DNA from: Cytobacillus luteolus
GTDB lineage: Bacteria; Bacillota; Bacilli; Bacillales; Bacillaceae_L
Direction: 5' to 3'
Assembly (NCBI RefSeq): GCF_017873715.1
Contig: NZ_JAGGKM010000005.1
Coordinates: 186,001 to 250,000 of the forward strand
Length of the DNA: 64,000 nucleotides
Shown: positions 18,601 through 27,541 of the stretch, in pieces
Numbering within the stretch: the first letter of the stretch is position 1
Layout: each line of letters starts with the position of its first letter
Notes under the pieces: model-generated
Database searches by the model: none
The model's input: only the letters and a program-made list of their open reading frames with translations
What the model was told of the DNA's origin: nothing
Position numbers and translations under genes: made by a program

Positions 18601-20701
18601 CACGCCAAGAGCGGTGTATTTACTAGGCGGTGGAACTGATTCATTTGAGCGTGCGGAGTTTGACTCGAATTATAATCATGAGCTTGGTGTGCAGCGCCTT
18701 AAGTTAGCGTCGATTATCCAAATGGGCTATGCCGGTGCACCAACCATTTACTATGGTGATGAAGCAGGTGTAACAGGCTCGAAGGATCCAGATGATAGAC
18801 GTACGTATCCATGGGGCAAAGAGGATCAGGATCTAATCTCTCATTATAAAAAAATTGGAGCAGTCCGTGAAGACAATGCGAGTCTCTTTGCATATGGTGA
18901 ACTTCACCATGCATATGCGAAGGATGATGTGTTAGTGTATGTTCGAACAAATGATGAAAAGGCAGCGATTGTTGCGATAAATAGAGGTAGTGAGGACAGA
19001 ACGATTGAGCTACAAGTAAAGGATTTAATTGCAAATGGTGTAAACTTTATTGATCAATTGGATTCAAAATATGAGGCTGTTACTCGAGATGGAGTGATTG
19101 AACTTAAAATACCTAAGATGTCTGGAAGAATGCTCGTTTCAGAAAATCTTCCAACGAAGGTTGAGCCAGTAACATCTTTATCTGCAACGGAGGGTTCAAA
19201 AACAGCTCAGTTAAACTGGAATGGCAATGGTGTTGAATACGTCGTATATCAAACAACAGTTGAGGGAGCACTTTATCGAAAAATCGGTAAAACGTCTGAT
19301 GAAACTTTTACAGTTGAAAACCTTCAAAATGGACGTCAATATTTCTTCGCAGTGGTTTCCGTTGATGAAAATGGAAATGAGTCTGAAAAGGTAGCTACAA
19401 GTGCTGTTATCCCTCATTATGATCTAACAGCAGAATGGGTAGGGAATTTAACGACATTAGAAAATAGTACGCTAGATTTATCAGCTGCACAGGTAATTAG
19501 CGCAGAATTATATGTTGAAGGTGCAACCGAAACTGAGCAAGCGGAAGGTGTTATAGCCAGATTAGAAATGAAAAAGGACAGTGAAACTCAGTGGGAAATC
19601 CTGAAGGCAGGATATGCAGGGCAGGCCGGAAATAATAATGTATTCTCAGGTAGCTTCCTACCTTTAGAAGTTGGCACCTATGAGTACAGAATCGGTGTTT
19701 CCTCAGACTTGGGGCGTGAATGGAAATATACAGAAACCACTAATACGGTCACTTTCGTACAAGATGAAGCGGACCAAACGGCACCAGCTACAGCTGTCGA
19801 GCTTGCACAGCCGATGCAAGAATCTGGTCAGGTTAACTTAAGTTGGACAGTAGTAGACTCAGAGGATCCATACCTATACACGATTTTACGTGATGGTATT
19901 GTAATCGATCAGGTGGTTGATGGCTCGTTAACATCTTACCGTGACTACCAGGTTGAAAACGGAAAAACGTACCAATATCAAGTTCGCGTTTATGATAAAG
20001 TAGGTAATTTTGTAGATTCAAACATAGTTACCGTTACTCCTGATATTGTTATGGTTCAGGTAACCTTTAAAGTAAATGCACCAGATTATACACCGCTAAC
20101 GACAAGTGTTAACATGCCAAACAGTATAAATGGCTGGAATGCCGGGGCGTGGTCAATGACACGTAACGGAGCTGTTACACCTGATTGGGAGTATACAGTC
20201 GAAGTTCAAGAAGGAACTGAAATTACCTATAAGTATGTAAAGGGTAATTCATGGGATCAAGAAGGCCTTGCGGACCACACACCGAATAATCGTACAGATG
20301 ATGATATCAGTTACTATGGTTATGGTGCGATTGGAACCGATATGAAAGTTGTCGTACAGAATCAGGGCAATAATAAAATGGTAGTTCAAGATTACATTGT
20401 ACGTTGGATTGATATGCCTGTTGTCGTAACCTCTCATGAAAACAATGCTACGGTAACAACTGAAACAATCGAATTAAAGGGTACAGCAATTAAAGGTGGA
20501 GTCCTCACCATTAATGGGGAACAAGTTACTATTAATGATGATATGTCGTTCAGTCATACAGTTACTTTGGCTGAGGGTAAAAACGACATCAATATCTCCA
20601 TTAAACCATCAGAAGACAGCAAGAAGAACATCTTTAATAACGATAGTGGAGCAATAGCTAAAAACACAAAAACAATTGTCCTAACTGTGAACAAACAATG
20701 A
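15668..20701 (+). CDS. Large secreted GH13 pullulanase/amylase (amylopullulanase type)
   Basis: 1677 aa from a GTG at 15668 with RBS AAGGAGG; an upstream in-frame ATG lacks an RBS and would swallow the inverted repeat. Signal peptide, then four starch-enzyme accessory repeats (X25-like, each with VG(N/S/D)(L/I)Q and PAGxYxxKV-type blocks, about 35-460), then an N-domain. The GH13 barrel begins near 590 (YQIFPDRFFNG) with NHKYDATD, DGVFNHV, nucleophile Asp in GWRLDVANE (874), acid Glu in GEIWDD (913) and SHDTPR (978). Fibronectin-III-like domains, another X25-like domain and an Ig-like tail follow. It should hydrolyse extracellular starch or pullulan; the exact bond specificity is not readable. 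Confidence 0.88.
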   Translation: MKRKNMKVLSLLMIFSLVIQLFSGAFYFEKISAETLEERTVTLVGNLQSELVNGDDTIDWDPTLEATRMTHTGNDFYTFTGTLPAGTYEYKVAINGSWDESYGDNGNNISINLAEESEVTFYYNDKTHAVTDSVKYEAIAADKQPRVVGSLQDEVGAGSEWSPAESNLFLLDDNFDNVYILSVNVPAGSYDFKVVLGSTWDDAAYPGQNAKLSFSNDALVTFSFNNDTKEVTSTAVEESETPPPGEEIPGRNVVLVGSLQDELGHSVDWDPAASTTKMKHVGNDLYTFTGTLPAGQYAYKIAIGGSWDENYGAGGRSGGDISLNLEQSTEVTFYYHDQTHAIANSTFYTPIPRDKTPRIVGDIQPDINAGDDWSPATSTAFMTDYDFNNTYEYRTVVPKGNHEFKVVLGNDWGEQYPGENFKLNVVEATEVTFTFNNLTKEVLTDYKPSGSDGTVDQGMLYHNTWNNAYRQPFGAISAGETVTLRLAAKKDDLTRATLYVRNYLTGNTKMVNMEYVGWTDVQSQGNLEFWEATFTPEDKGVHGYKFIAGDGMAIAEYGEDTLEGEVGSAANSNAGLFQLTVYDPSYQTPDWMKEAVVYQIFPDRFFNGNPKNDTAKENARGEEPIERPDSWDTLPDNPRIGEKDPGNYTGDGIWSNDFFGGDIAGIHQKLDYIQSLGVNTLYLNPVAKAASNHKYDATDFKEVDPMFGSPEEFKAFTDELARRDMHLILDGVFNHVADDSIYFDRYGKYETVGAYEYWAKIYDLMNEKGLTQKKAEQEAHVYFKKDKQKFSRYGFHNWFNIENEIIDEGKPTERYKYQAWWGFDSLPEIKSIPGEAVNYDSELNNKQFANYIFYERDSVAKSWLTNGGSGWRLDVANEVDMEFWREFRKELKNGNYKRGATLKDGEQPLILGEIWDDASKYFLGDQYDSVMNYRFERAILGYLENGNAGQAEKQLKAVQEDYPEEAFYALMNLLGSHDTPRAVYLLGGGTDSFERAEFDSNYNHELGVQRLKLASIIQMGYAGAPTIYYGDEAGVTGSKDPDDRRTYPWGKEDQDLISHYKKIGAVREDNASLFAYGELHHAYAKDDVLVYVRTNDEKAAIVAINRGSEDRTIELQVKDLIANGVNFIDQLDSKYEAVTRDGVIELKIPKMSGRMLVSENLPTKVEPVTSLSATEGSKTAQLNWNGNGVEYVVYQTTVEGALYRKIGKTSDETFTVENLQNGRQYFFAVVSVDENGNESEKVATSAVIPHYDLTAEWVGNLTTLENSTLDLSAAQVISAELYVEGATETEQAEGVIARLEMKKDSETQWEILKAGYAGQAGNNNVFSGSFLPLEVGTYEYRIGVSSDLGREWKYTETTNTVTFVQDEADQTAPATAVELAQPMQESGQVNLSWTVVDSEDPYLYTILRDGIVIDQVVDGSLTSYRDYQVENGKTYQYQVRVYDKVGNFVDSNIVTVTPDIVMVQVTFKVNAPDYTPLTTSVNMPNSINGWNAGAWSMTRNGAVTPDWEYTVEVQEGTEITYKYVKGNSWDQEGLADHTPNNRTDDDISYYGYGAIGTDMKVVVQNQGNNKMVVQDYIVRWIDMPVVVTSHENNATVTTETIELKGTAIKGGVLTINGEQVTINDDMSFSHTVTLAEGKNDINISIKPSEDSKKNIFNNDSGAIAKNTKTIVLTVNKQ

Positions 20702-20706
20702 CAGAA

Positions 20707-20758
20707 GGGGCCTGACCCCCGGCGCGTTAACGCGTTAACGCCGTGGGGGTCAGGCCCC
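20707..20758. repeat. 52-bp palindromic element, copy 3
   Basis: Same outer arms with inner GGCGCGTTAACGCGTTAACGCC. It sits in the 61 bases between convergent genes (pullulanase and ceramidase-like) and has TTTTATTT on its plus side, so it can serve as a bidirectional terminator. Confidence 0.8.
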
Positions 20759-20762
20759 AGTT

Positions 20763-23585
20763 TTATTTAATTGCCCTTAAAAGTTCTACAAGAGTGTTAG
20801 AGAGGATGGCTGCTGTTGAAGGCCCGACTGAGTTGATTTCGCCGTATAGTTGTTTGTTCTGTATGCGGTGAATACCTTCTTTCCAATAAAGTCCATCTTG
20901 GACCAGTGGGACGAAGTCATTTCTTGGGATAATGTAGCCAATCGCATCATTAGATAAGCCAAGTACAAAATTATATTTACCTGACATGTTTGGCTTAATC
21001 GCTAATTCATGAGCAGCATTTGGATTGTGTGCTAAGCTTTTTGTTTGGAATTTTCCAAGCTCTATTTCTGGGTATAACTCTCCAGGAACCATAGCAAACT
21101 GTGCATCCCCGATTTTTACCGCTGATACTTCAGTTAATAAATCAACCTGTTTTCCACCGTATTGTGGAGGAAGTGGCATACTGCTTTGCTTTGCACCATT
21201 AATGTATACATCTCGATTTAACATTCCGTAGTATCCTAGTAAATAGTAGTTTGGATTTTCTAAGGGTAAATATACATCTCTAGTAGCAATTTTTATCGTA
21301 TGATCCTTACTAATTGTACTATTTTTAATTGCCGTTAGAGCTGCAATACCAGCTCGCTCTCCAATAACCTTCATTGTTGCTTTACTTCCTTCTTTACCAG
21401 TTCCATAACCAACATCAACTTTTAGGGAAGTTAATAATCCGCCAATTGCGCCATTCACGAATACAGTGGTTCCACCAACACTTTTCTCAACAGTCTCTCT
21501 TAATGGATGGACATAGTCTGAAGTGATAGCTTCATTATAGTGGCCAAGAATGGTCTCAGGGTGGCTGGCCCATTTTACTAGTGTACCAATTGTTTGATTG
21601 TTAAGACCTACTGCATGCATGACATAGATATCGTCATCCATCACATTTGGATCGCGTGAATCTCTAATTAGGCCAGAGGTATCTTGTACTCCGTAACGAA
21701 GTTCTTTTACAGTTTGCATAGAAGTTGCAGCATTAATAATTGATTTAGCTGCCTGACTTATTAAATATTCTTGGTAAAATGGGTTAATACCGCTTTTATT
21801 TTTTGCTCCCCAAAGCCCCATTGTGTCTGGAGCATGATGAGTATGTGTTGAAGACACGACAATATGATCAACATAGATGCCTTTTGTACGCAGTGCATCA
21901 CGAGCTCGTTTTTGAATCTCTAAAGAATCCTTTTGAAAAATACCTACAGAATCAAGGGCAGTAAATGCGACCGTTTTTCCACCTGATTGAAGGATGATTG
22001 TTCTTGCCCATAATTCATCAAGTACCTGATTAGGGTCAGCTTTTCTACCATTTCCGTACCCACCAAGATACAGAGGACCTTGTTTTGTAGCATCCATCAT
22101 AGCTGTGGTAGGTGTAATTTTTTCTTTAGAAGCTCCAGCTTTAAGAGTAACTGGCTGTGGTAAAGGTTGTGACTTCTTTCCGTAAAGCTCTAAAACTACG
22201 TTTCTAACTTTTTCACCAGCTGCTCTTTCAATCGATACTTGTTCTTCATATTTCTTAGGATCCCATTCACTCTCAGGAATTAGATAACCAAGCGTATCAT
22301 GAGTAAGCCCTAAAATCATTGAATATTTATTGTCCATTACTTTACGGAGACTAAGACCAAGCCCAGTTACTGCTTCTCCTGGAGCCGTAACTAGTTCAAT
22401 GTTTGTATTTTTATCCCCGATGGTTACTCTTGAAATTGTGCTCTCAAGCTTCAGTACATTATTTACCTTTTTCATTTCATAATACGGGCTTAAAATTCCT
22501 GTGTTATAGCCACTAACAAATCCTTGATTCTCTACTACGAAATCAACTTTTTTATTCGTAATTTTTAACCCTTTAGGTAAAACTCTAGCATTATCTATAG
22601 CTTTCTCAACATATTTAGCAATCTCTTTTCCATAGTATTCGGCCTTCTTTTGGTCAGTGTTGCCATTAGAAATCGGTGTAGCATCACCTAAAGCACCGTT
22701 AACAAAAAGAGAGATGCCACCAAATTGGTCTTCTACTTCAGAGTGAAGGTACCCTACAAAATCAGCAGAAAAATTTTTATTATCTCTACCTAAAATAGTC
22801 GGGTGAACAGCAAAGTTTATTAAGGTAGCGATGACTTTTTCTTCATCATCGTCCCCTTTATTGTGGCCTTTACCTTTACCCTTATCATGCCCTTTACCTT
22901 TGCCTTTTTGATGCCCTTTACCCTTACCCTTTCCTTTACCTTTTTCCTTCTCTAGTTGAGTAATCTGTAGGGTTGTTAAAGTTGTATCGGTCTCACTTTT
23001 GCCCCTTCGATTATGGACCAGGTTTTGTGGAACCACTGTAGAGCCTACAGTAACCATTGAATCTTCTTGGTCATCTACTGCTTCTTCAATTGTTTTTACA
23101 ACCTGATTGATAAAGTAATCCTTGTAGGAATTAGATACACCACCCCACAAGCCTTGAAGATCTGGTCCTGCATGTGTATGAGTTGAGCTAATCATGATTG
23201 CATTCTTAGATACTCCGGTCTTTTTTGATGCTTTTTCACGAATCACATTCAGTACCTTGTTCCCTACACCAGTCGTATCCAATGTGACAAAAACAAGCTT
23301 TTCGGACTCAGACTTAAGTGCCAGTGCGCGGGCATAAATCGGATCAGCTACACCTATAGCTTTACCACGTTGTTTAAAACCATCATACCCTCCTAAATAA
23401 ACGCCTTCTGCCAAATGACTTTTAGTTGGGCTAATTCTATTCTGCGCTACACCCGCCTCAAATGCTTCATAAAACTTGTCATCATCATCATCATCATCAT
23501 CATCGTGCTTAGCCAGACCAATAGATGGAATAAATAACGACAACACTAAAACTGAGATCATAAATACCTTAAAAAACTTCTTCAA
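20763..23585 (-). CDS. Secreted neutral/alkaline ceramidase-like protein with two tandem domains
   Basis: 940 aa. Signal peptide (about 1-25), then an acidic run of nine Asp. Two homologous halves follow, each opening with an AGxxxxxITP/SP motif and carrying a histidine cluster: STHTHAGPD in half 1, SSTHTHHAPD in half 2, as in the zinc site of neutral/alkaline ceramidases. Half 1 contains a low-complexity KGKGKGHxKG insert (about 218-245). The region matching the family's GD(V)SPN nucleophile reads GDATPIS in half 1 and GGLLTS in half 2, so activity may be altered. The family hydrolyses ceramide amides; the substrate here is unknown. Confidence 0.8.
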   Translation of the reverse strand: MKKFFKVFMISVLVLSLFIPSIGLAKHDDDDDDDDDKFYEAFEAGVAQNRISPTKSHLAEGVYLGGYDGFKQRGKAIGVADPIYARALALKSESEKLVFVTLDTTGVGNKVLNVIREKASKKTGVSKNAIMISSTHTHAGPDLQGLWGGVSNSYKDYFINQVVKTIEEAVDDQEDSMVTVGSTVVPQNLVHNRRGKSETDTTLTTLQITQLEKEKGKGKGKGKGHQKGKGKGHDKGKGKGHNKGDDDEEKVIATLINFAVHPTILGRDNKNFSADFVGYLHSEVEDQFGGISLFVNGALGDATPISNGNTDQKKAEYYGKEIAKYVEKAIDNARVLPKGLKITNKKVDFVVENQGFVSGYNTGILSPYYEMKKVNNVLKLESTISRVTIGDKNTNIELVTAPGEAVTGLGLSLRKVMDNKYSMILGLTHDTLGYLIPESEWDPKKYEEQVSIERAAGEKVRNVVLELYGKKSQPLPQPVTLKAGASKEKITPTTAMMDATKQGPLYLGGYGNGRKADPNQVLDELWARTIILQSGGKTVAFTALDSVGIFQKDSLEIQKRARDALRTKGIYVDHIVVSSTHTHHAPDTMGLWGAKNKSGINPFYQEYLISQAAKSIINAATSMQTVKELRYGVQDTSGLIRDSRDPNVMDDDIYVMHAVGLNNQTIGTLVKWASHPETILGHYNEAITSDYVHPLRETVEKSVGGTTVFVNGAIGGLLTSLKVDVGYGTGKEGSKATMKVIGERAGIAALTAIKNSTISKDHTIKIATRDVYLPLENPNYYLLGYYGMLNRDVYINGAKQSSMPLPPQYGGKQVDLLTEVSAVKIGDAQFAMVPGELYPEIELGKFQTKSLAHNPNAAHELAIKPNMSGKYNFVLGLSNDAIGYIIPRNDFVPLVQDGLYWKEGIHRIQNKQLYGEINSVGPSTAAILSNTLVELLRAIK

Positions 23586-23731
23586 CTTCTTCCCCTCACC
23601 TTGTAGAGCACACTCTACTAAATTTTTATCACTACTAGATTTACAAACACCTACTTAGGATATATGTGCTGAAGGCAAGGCTTAGACTGGTTCAAAAAGC
23701 TTAAAATCGAAGATGGGTAAATATGACGATT

Positions 23732-23793
23732 GGGGCCTGACCCCCAGTGCGTTAAAGCTTTAACGCGCCGGGGGTCAGGCCCCAATTTTTTAT
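23732..23793. repeat. 52-bp palindromic element, copy 4
   Basis: GGGGCCTGACCCCC arms around TGCGTTAAAGCTTTAACGCG. It sits just beyond the 3' end of the minus-strand ABC transporter operon, with AATTTTTT on the plus side. Its right edge touches the ATPase stop codon. Confidence 0.8.
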
Positions 23794-24533
23794 CTTGTTA
23801 GTACTTTTTGTAGAAACTGTTGTGTTCGTTCTTCTTTTGGCGTTGTGAAAAGGTCTTCTGGTTTTCCTTGTTCAACGATGAAGCCATCTGCTATAAAGAT
23901 CACACGGTCAGATACGTCACGTGCAAAGCCCATTTCATGAGTAACGATAATCATCGTCTGTCCTTCTTTCGCGAGCTCTTTAATAACAGTTAGAACTTCT
24001 CCTACTAACTCAGGATCAAGTGCAGATGTAGGTTCATCAAATAGTAGGATTTCAGGTTTTAATGCTAGCATTCTAGCAATGGCCGCACGTTGTTTTTGTC
24101 CTCCTGATAATTGTTCAGAATAATGGTCCTTGTGCCCTAGCAAGCCAACTTTACCCAGTAGCTCCTCAGCTTCTAAAACTACTTCGGTTCTCCTTCTTTT
24201 TTGAACAACCAATGGTGCTTCAATTATATTCTCTAAAACTGTTTTATGTGGAAATAGGTGAAAGTGTTGAAATACCATCCCTGAGTAATTTTGTACATTT
24301 CTCTTTTGTTGCTTAGAGGGTGTTTTACCGTTAAATCCAACCTGGACTTCGCCAATCGAAAGTGTCCCCGATGTTGGAATCTCCAGTAAATTCATACAGC
24401 GCAGCAATGTTGTTTTTCCAGACCCTGATGGCCCGATAATGCTGACTACTTCTCCCTTTTCTATTTGCAAGGAAATCGATTTTAATACTTCATTATCTTT
24501 AAAGCTTTTACTTAAGTGTTCTATACGAATCAT
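23790..24533 (-). CDS. Amino-acid ABC transporter ATP-binding protein
   Basis: A 247-aa ATPase of the polar amino-acid uptake family (GlnQ/TcyC type). Walker [10 protein letters not shown], signature [13 protein letters not shown], Walker [15 protein letters not shown], switch His in IIVTHEMGF. It is the last gene of a three-gene operon behind a SAM riboswitch, which points to a sulfur amino acid (cystine or methionine) as substrate. Confidence 0.92.
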   Translation of the reverse strand: MIRIEHLSKSFKDNEVLKSISLQIEKGEVVSIIGPSGSGKTTLLRCMNLLEIPTSGTLSIGEVQVGFNGKTPSKQQKRNVQNYSGMVFQHFHLFPHKTVLENIIEAPLVVQKRRRTEVVLEAEELLGKVGLLGHKDHYSEQLSGGQKQRAAIARMLALKPEILLFDEPTSALDPELVGEVLTVIKELAKEGQTMIIVTHEMGFARDVSDRVIFIADGFIVEQGKPEDLFTTPKEERTQQFLQKVLTR

Positions 24534-24548
24534 TTTCGCAGCCTCCTA

Positions 24549-25232
24549 TCATGATGAAACATAACGGTTTGCTTTTTTCTCGAGGTAATCTTGTAACAAG
24601 GTTACAATTGTACAAAGTCCCCAGTAAATCAAGGCAACTAGAATATACAATGTTAAGCTCTCATACGTTTGACCAACTACAACTTTTGCACGGTAAAACA
24701 TTTCAGATACCGTGATAACCATTGCAAGTGAGGTTCCCTTAATGATATCCATGAACACACTTGATAAAGGAGGGAGTGCAATCCGAGTAGCCTGTGGTAA
24801 AATAATCCGACGCATTGTTTGCCAATAACTCATACGAAGGGTCTCCGCGGCCTCCCATTGACCTTTAGAAACAGAAGATATGGCAGAGCGAATAATTTCG
24901 GCACTATAAGCTGAAAAATGCACACTAATACCGATAATCGCTGCTGTAAGAGGCTGCAACTCAATACCAAGCATCGGTAAGCCAAAATATAAAATAAATA
25001 AAATAACGAGAAGAGGGGTTCCTCTCATAAATGATATGAAAATCCGAGCGGGAATACTGTTAATCCAATACTTACTCATTCTTGCCAGCGCAATAAACAA
25101 ACCCAATACTAAGGAAATGCCCATGCTTACAACGGCAATCAGAATCGTATACCAGGCCCCTTCCAATATAAAGGGAAGTGAGTCTAACGCAATTTCTATA
25201 TTAAATAGATATTCCCATTTGAAATTTGACAT
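24549..25232 (-). CDS. Amino-acid ABC transporter permease
   Basis: A 227-aa HisM-family permease with about five helices. The EAA loop reads EAAETLRMSYWQTMRRIILPQA, and the N-terminal GAWYTILIAVVSMG is typical. It lies between the binding-protein and ATPase genes, 15 bases from the latter. Confidence 0.92.
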   Translation of the reverse strand: MSNFKWEYLFNIEIALDSLPFILEGAWYTILIAVVSMGISLVLGLFIALARMSKYWINSIPARIFISFMRGTPLLVILFILYFGLPMLGIELQPLTAAIIGISVHFSAYSAEIIRSAISSVSKGQWEAAETLRMSYWQTMRRIILPQATRIALPPLSSVFMDIIKGTSLAMVITVSEMFYRAKVVVGQTYESLTLYILVALIYWGLCTIVTLLQDYLEKKANRYVSS

Positions 25233-25296
25233 AAATAGGACTCCTTTTTATGATTATCTGCAAAAAGAAAGGAATCACAAAGATTCCTCTCTAACA

Positions 25297-26148
25297 CTAG
25301 TCAAGAGTGACTGGTTGTGAAACATCTGCACCAAAGAATTCAAGTGCAATCTCTTTAATCGTTCCATCATCAATCATTTCTTGTAAAACTGTATCTAATT
25401 GTTTTTTTAACTCTGGGCTATCTTTTTGCATGACAATGGCCCCAACGTTAGGCTCAAATTTTACATTTTCAGCAAGTTTTAGCCCAGGCTTATCGAATTG
25501 TTTTAAGTGCTGAATTAAAACAAGATAGTCATTTAAAGTAGCATCCACACGTCCGTTAACGATTTCAGGTAAAACAGTATCAGAACCTGTGTAAACAACA
25601 ACTTCTGCACCTTGGCTACGAGCAAAGTCTGAGTAATTACTAGTAGCTGAACCTCCAACTTTTTTCCCTGTTAAATCCTCAACTGTTTCAATATTCGAGC
25701 TACCATCTTCACGGACAAGAGCAGACCCAAATGAGTGTTTAATAGGAATTGTAAAATCAAACTTCTCTAGGCGTTCTTCAGTGATTGTAAAATCATTCGC
25801 AGCCACATCAATCTGACCATTTCGAAGAGCAGGCAGTAATCCATCAAACTCCATCGTTTTAAATTCGATTTCTAGACCTAATCTTTTACCTAACTCTCTA
25901 ACGACTTCAACATCAAACCCAGTTAATTCTTTTGTCTCTTCATCAAAATATGTAACTGGAAAATATAATCCTTCAGTACCAACAACTAGTTTTCCAGATT
26001 CCTTGATTCGATCCCATGAACTCTGCTCCTCAGAAGCAGTATCTGAATTTGTAGCACCTGAGTTTGAAGTTCCTGCTTCCTCAGTCCCACAAGCAGTTAA
26101 AACAAATCCAATCGTTAATATAAAAAGCAATAATGAAAGTTTTTTCAT
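25297..26148 (-). CDS. Amino-acid ABC transporter substrate-binding lipoprotein
   Basis: 283 aa. Lipobox LTACG (Cys about 20), then a family-3 solute-binding fold: GTEGLYFPVTYFDEETKELTGFDVEVVRELGKRLG and LLPALRNGQIDVAANDFTITEERLEKFDFT. It resembles cystine-binding TcyA proteins. It is first in the operon and directly downstream of the SAM-I riboswitch. Confidence 0.9.
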   Translation of the reverse strand: MKKLSLLLFILTIGFVLTACGTEEAGTSNSGATNSDTASEEQSSWDRIKESGKLVVGTEGLYFPVTYFDEETKELTGFDVEVVRELGKRLGLEIEFKTMEFDGLLPALRNGQIDVAANDFTITEERLEKFDFTIPIKHSFGSALVREDGSSNIETVEDLTGKKVGGSATSNYSDFARSQGAEVVVYTGSDTVLPEIVNGRVDATLNDYLVLIQHLKQFDKPGLKLAENVKFEPNVGAIVMQKDSPELKKQLDTVLQEMIDDGTIKEIALEFFGADVSQPVTLD

Positions 26149-26230
26149 AGGTGTTATACCATCCTTTTCTATAGATTTACTTGGTTTTAGTTAAAAAGTG
26201 TTTTTCTCTCATCAACAAAATTCATAAGAA

Positions 26231-26260
26231 ACAAAAAACCTCTTCAAGAAAGAAGAGGTC
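26231..26260 (-). terminator. Terminator of the SAM riboswitch
   Basis: On the minus strand, stem ACCTCTTC/GAAGAGGT followed by TTTTTTG. It lies between the aptamer and the ABC operon, as expected for an S-box that terminates when SAM is bound. Confidence 0.85.
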
Positions 26261-26282
26261 ATGAATTCAAATTGAAAACGTG

Positions 26283-26393
26283 CGCTCTTCTTATCTATCA
26301 AGCTATCGCTTGCTGGAATTGGCACAGTACTCTCAAAAATGAGTCCGCTGCCGAGGTTTCCTAGGGCCATTCCCTCCACCTCTCATGATAAGA
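26283..26393 (-). ncRNA. SAM-I (S-box) riboswitch
   Basis: The minus strand carries the canonical S-box blocks: TTCTTATCATGAGAGGTGG, AGGGAATGGCCC, GAAACCTCGGCAGC, GTGCCAATTCCAGCA and GATAGCTTGATAGATAAGAAG, the last pairing with the first to form P1. The terminator hairpin follows at once. High SAM should shut off the ABC transporter, which marks it as a sulfur amino-acid importer. Confidence 0.95.
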
Positions 26394-26496
26394 AAAAAAC
26401 GATTATTTAACTGATGATGAAAATATTAACACCATTAAACTAATGAGTCAACAAGTTTGTTTATAAAATTACTCGGTTTAACGCATTAAACCATTG

Positions 26497-26551
26497 GGGG
26501 CCTGACCCCCAATGCGTTAACACATTAACGCACCGGGGGTCAGGCCCCAAT
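26497..26551. repeat. 52-bp palindromic element, copy 5
   Basis: GGGGCCTGACCCCC arms around AATGCGTTAACACATTAACGCACC, preceded by a small hairpin GGTTTAACGCATTAAACC. Unlike the other copies, it sits between divergent units (SAM riboswitch and amidase), upstream of both, so here it cannot simply be the terminator of a flanking gene. Confidence 0.8.
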
Positions 26552-26630
26552 TTCTACTCCTTCTTTTAATTTTATGTTGTTTTGTTTAAAATGATAGAAA
26601 AGATAGAGACTTGTAGTAGGGGGTGGAAGG

Positions 26631-27524
26631 TTGTTTAAAAAATTGTTTTTCCTAGCACTATTCATCTTTTTTCTATTTCCAGTTACACAACATGCTGAAA
26701 AAACGGTGATTATCGATGTTGGTCATGGTGGTAAGTATAGTGGAACTTGTGGTTATTCAGGCTCAGCAACGGGTTTTTGTGAAAAGGATGCAAACCTGTT
26801 AGTTGCATTGAAATTACAAGAAATCCTAAAACCGACAGACATCAAGGTTCATTTAACTCGCACGACCGACACGGAGTTTGCCCCTTATTTGAAAAATGCT
26901 GATGGAACCACGGATGGTGGAGATTTCGATGTGCGGATGAAAATGGCGAATGCATTTGCTGAAAAAAATAACAACAACAGTATTTTCATTTCAATCCATC
27001 ACAATGCTCACCCAACTAATTCCTTCAGAAGAGGCATCGAAACCTATTATTACGATGGGGTAAAACACGGCAAGTCTGAATATCCACACGACCCCTTACA
27101 AATAAAGTACTTGTCAGAGAATAAACGACTTGCTGAAGTAGTGCATCCGATACTAGTAAATTCATTACGTCTTCCGGACCGGAAAATCCACTCTGATCAA
27201 AGCTTTTATGTCATCCGGAATGCACAAATGCCGTCTATCTTAGTAGAGCTTGGCTATATGATTAATCGACATGAAGAAAAATTAATAAAAACAGAGAGCT
27301 ATCAGTTTGAAGCAGCAGGGGCACTTGCTAAAGGAATAGAAGCTTACTTTGCTGTTTTTGAAGTGTATGGAAGTAATAATGAAAGATTAGCTACTTTTTC
27401 GAATGAAATTGAAGCATTAAGCTATGCTTATACAGTAAAATCAGCTATCTCAGTGTTAGATAAAAACCGTCAAACAACCATTTATGTAAAAGATAGTTTT
27501 AGATATGTACTGAAGCCTTGGTAG
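26631..27524 (+). CDS. N-acetylmuramoyl-L-alanine amidase (Amidase_3)
   Basis: A 297-aa secreted zinc amidase that cleaves the lactyl-amide bond between MurNAc and the stem peptide. Signal peptide of about 20 residues. Zinc and catalytic residues are seen in DVGHGG (His), FCEKDANL (Glu), SIHHNAH (His) and the late Glu in ILVELGYM. A C-terminal stretch of about 60 residues (YGSNNERLATFSNEIEALSYA) resembles a short SPOR-like tail. TTG start with GGGGGTGGAAGG upstream. The lipoprotein gene follows 17 bases after the stop. Confidence 0.88.
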   Translation: MFKKLFFLALFIFFLFPVTQHAEKTVIIDVGHGGKYSGTCGYSGSATGFCEKDANLLVALKLQEILKPTDIKVHLTRTTDTEFAPYLKNADGTTDGGDFDVRMKMANAFAEKNNNNSIFISIHHNAHPTNSFRRGIETYYYDGVKHGKSEYPHDPLQIKYLSENKRLAEVVHPILVNSLRLPDRKIHSDQSFYVIRNAQMPSILVELGYMINRHEEKLIKTESYQFEAAGALAKGIEAYFAVFEVYGSNNERLATFSNEIEALSYAYTVKSAISVLDKNRQTTIYVKDSFRYVLKPW

Positions 27525-27541
27525 AGGGAGGAAGAATTCAA

